This document shows positions 59,433 through 64,000 of a DNA stretch of 64,000 nt, in pieces. The position numbers and the translations under genes are program-made. The first letter of the stretch is position 1, and every line of letters starts with the position of its first letter. Location: NCBI RefSeq assembly GCF_031628175.1, contig NZ_JAVLVT010000006.1, forward strand, positions 233,871 through 297,870, read 5' to 3'. This DNA is from Lipingzhangella_A rawalii (GTDB lineage: Bacteria; Actinomycetota; Actinomycetes; Streptosporangiales; Streptosporangiaceae). Under the pieces are notes generated by a model that worked only from the letters and a program-made list of their open reading frames with translations, searched no databases and was not told the DNA's origin.

Positions 59433-60032
59433 TCACGGTTGCAGCACCGCGCCCATCGAGTCCCAGCGGTCAATCTCGCAGCCGTCGGCACGAGAGAAGG
59501 TCGCATCGACCTCCGTACCCTCCACGTGACCGGTCACGGTCGCGACGTGCGGGCCACCGTAGATGTGGGTGCACATCTGATCCTCGGAAACGGGCTCGAA
59601 AACCCCGGGATCGATGTCGGACAGTTCGGCACAGGCGGCCTCGGGGTCCGGGTGATCCCCACCCTCCGGCGCGCAGGTCAGCGACCACTGTCCGGTTTCG
59701 GGCTCGTCCTCGCCGGCCGGCAGGTCGTCCGCGTCCTCGTTGACGGCGACCTCGATGGAGAGTTCGGTCTCGGCAGCCTCTCCGGTGTCGTCGGCGGCTC
59801 CGTTCTCCGCGGCGTCATCGTCTGCGTCATCTCCGGTGTCGCCGCTGTCCGCGTCCGCGGCGTCATCGTCCCCGTTCTCGGTGGACTCGGGGTCCGTTCC
59901 GGCATCGGATCCCTGGCATCCGGACAGTAGGAGCCCCACGGCCAAGGCCGGCGCCGCAACCGCCGCCGCGAGCCGCGTTGCTGCCGGTACTGGTGGGAGG
60001 ATGTGCGTACCCTGGTTCTGACTGGCAGCCAT
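59433..60032 (-). CDS. SSI-like protease inhibitor lipoprotein
   Basis: The 199-residue precursor has a signal peptide with lipobox LLLSGC (C about residue 39), a linker of about 50 residues made almost only of D, E, A, G and N, and a C-terminal domain of the Streptomyces subtilisin inhibitor family: SLTCAPEGGDHPDPEAAC, then DQMCTHIYGGPHVATVTG, and TFSRADGCEIDRWD. Four cysteines match the two disulfides. By alignment to SSI the reactive bond would follow His in CTHIYGG, so P1 is His rather than Met or Lys. Membrane anchoring is unusual for a family known as secreted inhibitors. Confidence 0.85.
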   Translation of the reverse strand: MAASQNQGTHILPPVPAATRLAAAVAAPALAVGLLLSGCQGSDAGTDPESTENGDDDAADADSGDTGDDADDDAAENGAADDTGEAAETELSIEVAVNEDADDLPAGEDEPETGQWSLTCAPEGGDHPDPEAACAELSDIDPGVFEPVSEDQMCTHIYGGPHVATVTGHVEGTEVDATFSRADGCEIDRWDSMGAVLQP

Positions 60033-60092
60033 GCGTTGCCCAATCGTCGGAGCTATTGCCTGGAGCGTAGCGCAAAGGAGGCGTTCAGCTCG

Positions 60093-60422
60093 ATGTCCGA
60101 GCCGAATATCCCGGAAGTCGATCCCACACAGGTCCCGGCAGACGCGTATCTGCTCGACGTCCGGGAGCCCGAGGAGTGGCAGGCCGGTCACGCCCCGCAG
60201 GCGACCCACGTTCCGCTGGGCCAGCTCGCCGCACACGCGGGTGAGATCCCGACCGACCGCCACGTCTACGTCATCTGCCGCTCGGGAGGGCGCTCGGCGC
60301 AGGCGACGCAGGCCCTCAACGAGGGCGGATGGCAAGCCAGCAACGTCCGGGGCGGTATGCAGCAGTGGGCCTCCGCCGGACTCGCCATGACCAGTGTGGA
60401 TGGCGAGCCGCGCGTGGCCTGA
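60093..60422 (+). CDS. rhodanese-like sulfurtransferase
   Basis: This 109-residue single-domain rhodanese has LLDVREPEEWQAGHAPQATH and the active loop CRSGGRSAQA, with catalytic cysteine in VYVICRSGGRS. It may transfer sulfane sulfur. It is divergent from the SSI-like lipoprotein and convergent with ogt. AAGGAGG is 12 bases upstream of ATG 60093. Confidence 0.92.
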   Translation: MSEPNIPEVDPTQVPADAYLLDVREPEEWQAGHAPQATHVPLGQLAAHAGEIPTDRHVYVICRSGGRSAQATQALNEGGWQASNVRGGMQQWASAGLAMTSVDGEPRVA

Positions 60423-60444
60423 TCCGGCCAGTGCGCGGCAGCGT

Positions 60445-60476
60445 GGATCCATGGATCAGTGGATCCGTGGATCATC
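60445..60476. repeat. four tandem GGATC octamers between convergent genes
   Basis: GGATCCAT, GGATCAGT, GGATCCGT and GGATCATC follow one another between the rhodanese stop and the ogt stop codon (60472-60474). They are partly self-complementary and may form a terminator-like structure. Confidence 0.6.
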
Positions 60477-61200
60477 CGGGGCCGGACCGGACCGCTCCGG
60501 CCCCGCTGCGCCGTCGAATCCGGGTCTCCTCCAGGTTCAACAGGTACTGTTTCGCCTCGCCCCCACCTGCATAGCCGCCCAGGCGCTGCGGATAGTCGTC
60601 GGGAACGACACGGTGGCAGGGAAGCAGCACACACAGGGGATTGGTCCGCACCGTGTTCACGACCGCGCGTCGGGCATTGGCCTGGCCCGAACGCTGCGCC
60701 AGTTCCCGCTCGGTGGTGGTCTCCCCGTAGCCAACGTCGAGCAGCGACCGCAGCACGACCTTGCCGAAGTCGCTGGCTAGCCGGAGATCCAGCGGCACGG
60801 TGAACGAACGCAGCCGTCCCTCGAAGTAGGCAGCCAGTTCCGAACGCACGGGGTCCAGTCGGGCCTCCGCCCGCCCCACGTTCGGCAGGGAACGGCCGAG
60901 CCGCGCGGCCACCTGGTCCTCCGCCTCGAAGGAGCAGGCCGCGACGCCGCGGGCGGTCAGCCCCAGGGTGAGGAATCCGACCGGTGTCTCAACCGACCCC
61001 ACCACAGCGTCGTGGGGCAGCGGGTCGCGCAGATCGCCGCTCAGGCCGGTGCTGGTGTCCTGGGCTGCGGTTTCGCCCCCGGTGAGTTGCACCCGGTGGG
61101 GTGTGGTCGCCCGCAGCAGTGCGAACAGATCTCCGGAATCGTCGGTCGAGCATGCCGGGCCGGGGGCGTCCGAGGTCCCGTTGTCCTGCCTTCCCGTCAC
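60472..61200 (-). CDS. ogt: methylated-DNA-protein cysteine methyltransferase
   Basis: The 242-residue protein has the MGMT active-site region NPLCVLLPCHRVV with the acceptor cysteine in PCHRV, plus the downstream GGYAGG. The N-terminal half is only loosely conserved. It repairs O6-alkylguanine in a single-turnover reaction. GTG 61200 follows AAGGGA; upstream codons are Arg/Pro-rich and excluded. Confidence 0.88.
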   Translation of the reverse strand: MTGRQDNGTSDAPGPACSTDDSGDLFALLRATTPHRVQLTGGETAAQDTSTGLSGDLRDPLPHDAVVGSVETPVGFLTLGLTARGVAACSFEAEDQVAARLGRSLPNVGRAEARLDPVRSELAAYFEGRLRSFTVPLDLRLASDFGKVVLRSLLDVGYGETTTERELAQRSGQANARRAVVNTVRTNPLCVLLPCHRVVPDDYPQRLGGYAGGGEAKQYLLNLEETRIRRRSGAGAVRSGPG

Positions 61201-61448
61201 GATCGTTCGTCCCTTCAGTGACGTCCGTGGCCGGTCCGGGGCAGAGCCACCGGCTCCCGGTCGTCCGTGTTGGCAGGATGACACGGCCGCCGCAACGGAT
61301 CCGAGACACCGCGCCGGGGCGACCGGCAATCGATCGCGACCGCTGTTGTGGTTTGGGACACCCCAATTGCGAATCATTCGTGACGGAAACCCGGACATCC
61401 TCAGCGATCGCCTGCCATGGAACGGCTGCGGGATGGCACGATGACGGC

Positions 61449-63356
61449 GTGAGCTTCGACGCCCCCACGCCGGACCCCTCGGCTGTGCTCGCCAGTGCCA
61501 GCACGCCGATCGTCTCGCTCGATCTCGAGCTGCGGGTGGTGTCCTGGAATCGGGCGGCCGAGGAGGTGTTCGGCTGGACGGCGGAGGAGGTGCTCGGCCA
61601 GCAGGTCCCGTTCGTTCCGGAGGAGCTTCAGGCCGAACACCACGCGATGCTGGAGCGGGCACGAGCGGGAGGCGCACATTCGGTGCTGAGTCGCCGCCTC
61701 CGGGCGGACGGGGAGCCCGTCGACGTCCGCGTGGACGCCAGCTGCCTGTGTGCCACCGACGGAACGGTGACCGGGTGGGTGCACGTGCTCCATCCGCTCC
61801 AGGAGTCGACGTCCGAACAGGAGATGCGGGAACACTGGGCGAAGCGGGCCCGGATGATCCGGCGGGTCAACGAGGTGGTGGTGGATATCAACACCGACCT
61901 CGACCTGCCGTCGATCCTGGACCGGATCGCCACGAGCCTGACCTCGCTCACGGAGGCGGACGCCGGCGGGTTCGCGATGATCGAGGACGGGCGACTGCGG
62001 CTGGTCAGTATGACCCACCTGCCCGAGCATCTGCGGGACTATGCGGCACCCCTGGAGACCAGCCTGTTCGGCGAGCTGCTGCGCAGCGGCAAGAGCGTCA
62101 TGCTGGCCACCGACGAAACCCGCTCGCTGGACGACCTGATCTGGGCGAACCTTCCGGGCCTGCACACGATCGCCCTCGGGGTGTCCTATGTGAAGGGCGA
62201 ACCGTACGGGGCCCTGTACGCCCTGTATAGCGGGAAGAAGGTAGGTCACGTCGAGCTGGAGCTGCTGGAGTTGCTGGCCGGCCATGCCGGTGTGGCCCTG
62301 ACCAACGCCCTGACCTACCAGGAGATCGAGCGCCAGCAGGCTCACGAACGGGTGGTCCTCGACGCCAGCGCCGACGGGATCGCGGTGCTGAACCGGCACG
62401 GCCACGTCCGCAAGTGGAACCGGGCCGCGACCACGCTCACGGGCGAACCCGCGGACCGGGTGGTGGGGCGCCGGCTTCCGTTCCCCCTCCCGAGCGAGCG
62501 GGGACGTCCCCTCACCCACCAGCTGCCCAACGGCCGCTGGCTGGAGATCCTCAGCGACCGGATCGCCGAGTCGGAGGAACTCGTTGTCGACTTCCGCGAT
62601 GTCAGCCAGTCCAAGACCCTGGAAGAGCAGAAGGACCTGTTTCTGGCCACCACCAGCCACGAGCTCCGTACCCCCATCACGGTCATGCGCGGATACGCCA
62701 ACACCCTGGTCGAGCGGTGGGCACGCCTGGAGGATGCCAACCGTCTGGAGGCGGTTCAGGCGATCGCCAGCCGTGCGGGCACCCTGGCCCGGCTCGTGGA
62801 GAATCTTCTCCTCGGTTCGCATGCCGAGTCCGCGGAGTCCGATCTGGTGCTGCAACCCTTCGACCTGGAGCGGGTCCTGCGCTCGGTGACGACCGCCTTC
62901 GCTCCCCTGTCCGAGCTGCACCGGGTCAACGTGGAGATCCCGACTCCACTCCCCGCGGCCCACGGCGATCCCACCGCCACCGAGGCGCTGGTGGGCCAGC
63001 TCCTGGAAAACGCGTTCAAGTACTCCCCCGAGGGAGGAGAGGTTCTGGTGCGTGCCGTTCCCGAGAAGGGCGCGGCGGGGCAGGACTGGGACGGAATTCT
63101 GATCACGGTCCAGGACGAGGGGATTGGGATCGCTCCCGAGGATCACGAACGCATCTTCGAACGCTTCGTGCAGGGGGAGACGGGTGACCGCCGACGGTTC
63201 GGCGGGGTCGGCCTGGGGCTGTATATCACCCGCCAGCTCGCCCAGGCCCAAGGGGGAGACGCAACGGCGGAGGCGAACCGCTCGCACGGGGCCTGCCTCC
63301 AGGTGCGGCTTCCCATCGCGGAGCGGGACGCGGAGTCGGATGCGTCCCCGCCGTGA
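61449..63356 (+). CDS. PAS-GAF-PAS hybrid sensor histidine kinase
   Basis: The 635-residue soluble kinase has PAS (about 10-110), a GAF domain (about 145-300), a second PAS (about 300-390), HisKA with H404 in TTSHELRTPITVM and an HATPase domain (VGQLLENAFKYSPEGG, DEGIGIAPEDHERIF, GVGLGLYIT). No response-regulator gene is adjacent. GAF and PAS domains suggest sensing of redox, light or small molecules. GTG 61449 is the best start, without a strong ribosome site. The STAS gene about 100 bases downstream may be functionally linked. Confidence 0.9.
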   Translation: MSFDAPTPDPSAVLASASTPIVSLDLELRVVSWNRAAEEVFGWTAEEVLGQQVPFVPEELQAEHHAMLERARAGGAHSVLSRRLRADGEPVDVRVDASCLCATDGTVTGWVHVLHPLQESTSEQEMREHWAKRARMIRRVNEVVVDINTDLDLPSILDRIATSLTSLTEADAGGFAMIEDGRLRLVSMTHLPEHLRDYAAPLETSLFGELLRSGKSVMLATDETRSLDDLIWANLPGLHTIALGVSYVKGEPYGALYALYSGKKVGHVELELLELLAGHAGVALTNALTYQEIERQQAHERVVLDASADGIAVLNRHGHVRKWNRAATTLTGEPADRVVGRRLPFPLPSERGRPLTHQLPNGRWLEILSDRIAESEELVVDFRDVSQSKTLEEQKDLFLATTSHELRTPITVMRGYANTLVERWARLEDANRLEAVQAIASRAGTLARLVENLLLGSHAESAESDLVLQPFDLERVLRSVTTAFAPLSELHRVNVEIPTPLPAAHGDPTATEALVGQLLENAFKYSPEGGEVLVRAVPEKGAAGQDWDGILITVQDEGIGIAPEDHERIFERFVQGETGDRRRFGGVGLGLYITRQLAQAQGGDATAEANRSHGACLQVRLPIAERDAESDASPP

Positions 63357-63458
63357 CCAGCTTGCCGCGCTCCCGCCGTTCCGCACGATTCACACAGTTT
63401 CGCGAAACACCAGTCACGTTGGTGGCACCAGTCTCCAGTTACCGCTACAGTCGCGACT

Positions 63459-63812
63459 GTGGAGTTGAAGATATCGAATCAATCTCACTTGGATTGCGAA
63501 ATCGTCGCTATCCACGGAGAGATTGACCTCTATACAGCGCCGCACCTGCATAACGAGCTGAAATCCGCACTCGATGCCGGGGCGCGGCGGCTCGTCATTG
63601 ACCTTTCCCGGGTGGGGTTCTGCGACTCCACGGGGATGAACGTGCTGCTCTCGGTCATGCGGCAGGCGCGAGAGCAGGACGGGGACCTCGAACTCGCAGG
63701 GCCCACCCCGGCCGTGCTGAAGATCCTGTCCGTGACCGGGCTGGACACGGTGTTCACGGTGCACGACTCGACCGGGGACCTTCCAGCGGCCCAGACCGCG
63801 CCATCCGGTTAG
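63459..63812 (+). CDS. STAS anti-anti-sigma factor
   Basis: The 117-residue protein has the STAS fold and the conserved phosphorylation site S57 in CDSTGMNVLL, preceded by VIDLSRVGF. Such proteins release sigma factors when unphosphorylated, by binding RsbW-like kinases. GTG 63459 is used. The 5' part is AT-richer than its surroundings. It could pair with the RsbW-like ATPase at 3695 or another one outside the window; nothing here shows which. Confidence 0.9.
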   Translation: MELKISNQSHLDCEIVAIHGEIDLYTAPHLHNELKSALDAGARRLVIDLSRVGFCDSTGMNVLLSVMRQAREQDGDLELAGPTPAVLKILSVTGLDTVFTVHDSTGDLPAAQTAPSG

Positions 63813-64000
63813 GCCGTGCCTTTCGGGAGGTCTGCGGGCTGCGGTGCTGGTCGGGTCGCTCCGGTGGGCGCGGGCTGGGAACCGGGCACTCTCCCCGGAT
63901 GCCGCATGTGGGCTGCTGGCTGCGTCGATGCGTGCCGGTCCGTGTGTGGGAGGCCCGAGGGAACGCACCCACCCGGGGCCGTGGTGGGGGTGCTCCCCCC
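63813..64000. other. window end, nothing recognised
   Basis: The last 188 bases after the STAS gene show no convincing gene on either strand. Confidence 0.4.

Noticed and set aside
61401..63386. 661-codon minus-strand open frame
   Set aside because: It mirrors the histidine kinase, which has clear domains in the sense direction.

Overview
The window is high-GC (roughly 70 percent) actinobacterial DNA with dense operons, many GTG starts and ATGA or GTGA stop/start overlaps. Three things point to a Nocardiopsaceae-like, possibly salt-adapted actinomycete: the gene order fhaA-fhaB-pstP-rodA-pbpA-pknA-pknB-crgA with ppiA, a rhomboid gene and tRNA-Leu nearby; an ergothioneine operon egtABCD; and strongly acidic extracytoplasmic tails on several surface proteins. 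The family assignment is inference. The phospho-signalling and cell-wall block implies proximity to the replication origin, but no oriC or dnaA lies in the window.

Region 1 (1-13,150) is accessory and partly rearranged. It holds a cut-off membrane protein gene, an orphan HsdR_N-type nuclease, and a duplicated-domain membrane protein. Next come a WhiJ-like locus (RsbW-like ATPase, two small proteins, XRE/DUF5753 regulator, DUF397 protein) and a conserved-looking trio (SAM methyltransferase, Cys-tailed protein, XRE-TPR regulator). A scar follows: a divergent seryl-tRNA synthetase, a broken glycosyltransferase, a tryptophanyl-tRNA synthetase of a second type, a beheaded aminotransferase, and a displaced copy of the 3' end of the 2.1-3.3 kb gene.

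Region 2 (13,150-19,475) encodes what looks like a complete catabolic route for an N-acylated 2-amino sugar acid: amidohydrolase, PLP-dependent D-amino acid dehydratase and RidA on the minus strand; KDG-kinase-like enzyme, IclR regulator and KDPG-type aldolase on the plus strand. The two arms diverge from a perfect 8+1+8 palindrome. A lone PTS EIIA follows. Region 3 (19,771-26,100) has two DUF485/sodium-solute symporter pairs flanking a LytS/LytR-type two-component system, apparently a carboxylate sensing and uptake operon.

Region 4 (26,345-33,640) contains a Sel1/TPR protein, egtABCD closed by a very strong hairpin, a poorly understood minus-strand gene and a transposase remnant. Region 5 (34,162-43,471) is a seven-gene operon that expands the mycobacterial PknG-GlnX-GlnH system with a PP2C phosphatase, a VWA protein and an FHA protein. 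The kinase, phosphatase and FHA protein all carry the same short four-cysteine ribbon, suggesting one physical signalling complex. A 20-bp perfect inverted repeat ends it.

Region 6 (43,589-56,430) is the conserved housekeeping block: a small membrane protein, ppiA, rhomboid, crgA, pknB, pknA, pbpA, rodA, pstP, fhaB, fhaA and tRNA-Leu(CAG), controlling cell-wall growth by Ser/Thr phosphorylation. Region 7 (56,486-64,000) has a TetR regulator divergent from a DrrAB-type exporter, an SSI-like protease-inhibitor lipoprotein, a rhodanese, an alkylguanine methyltransferase, a PAS-GAF-PAS histidine kinase and a STAS anti-anti-sigma factor.
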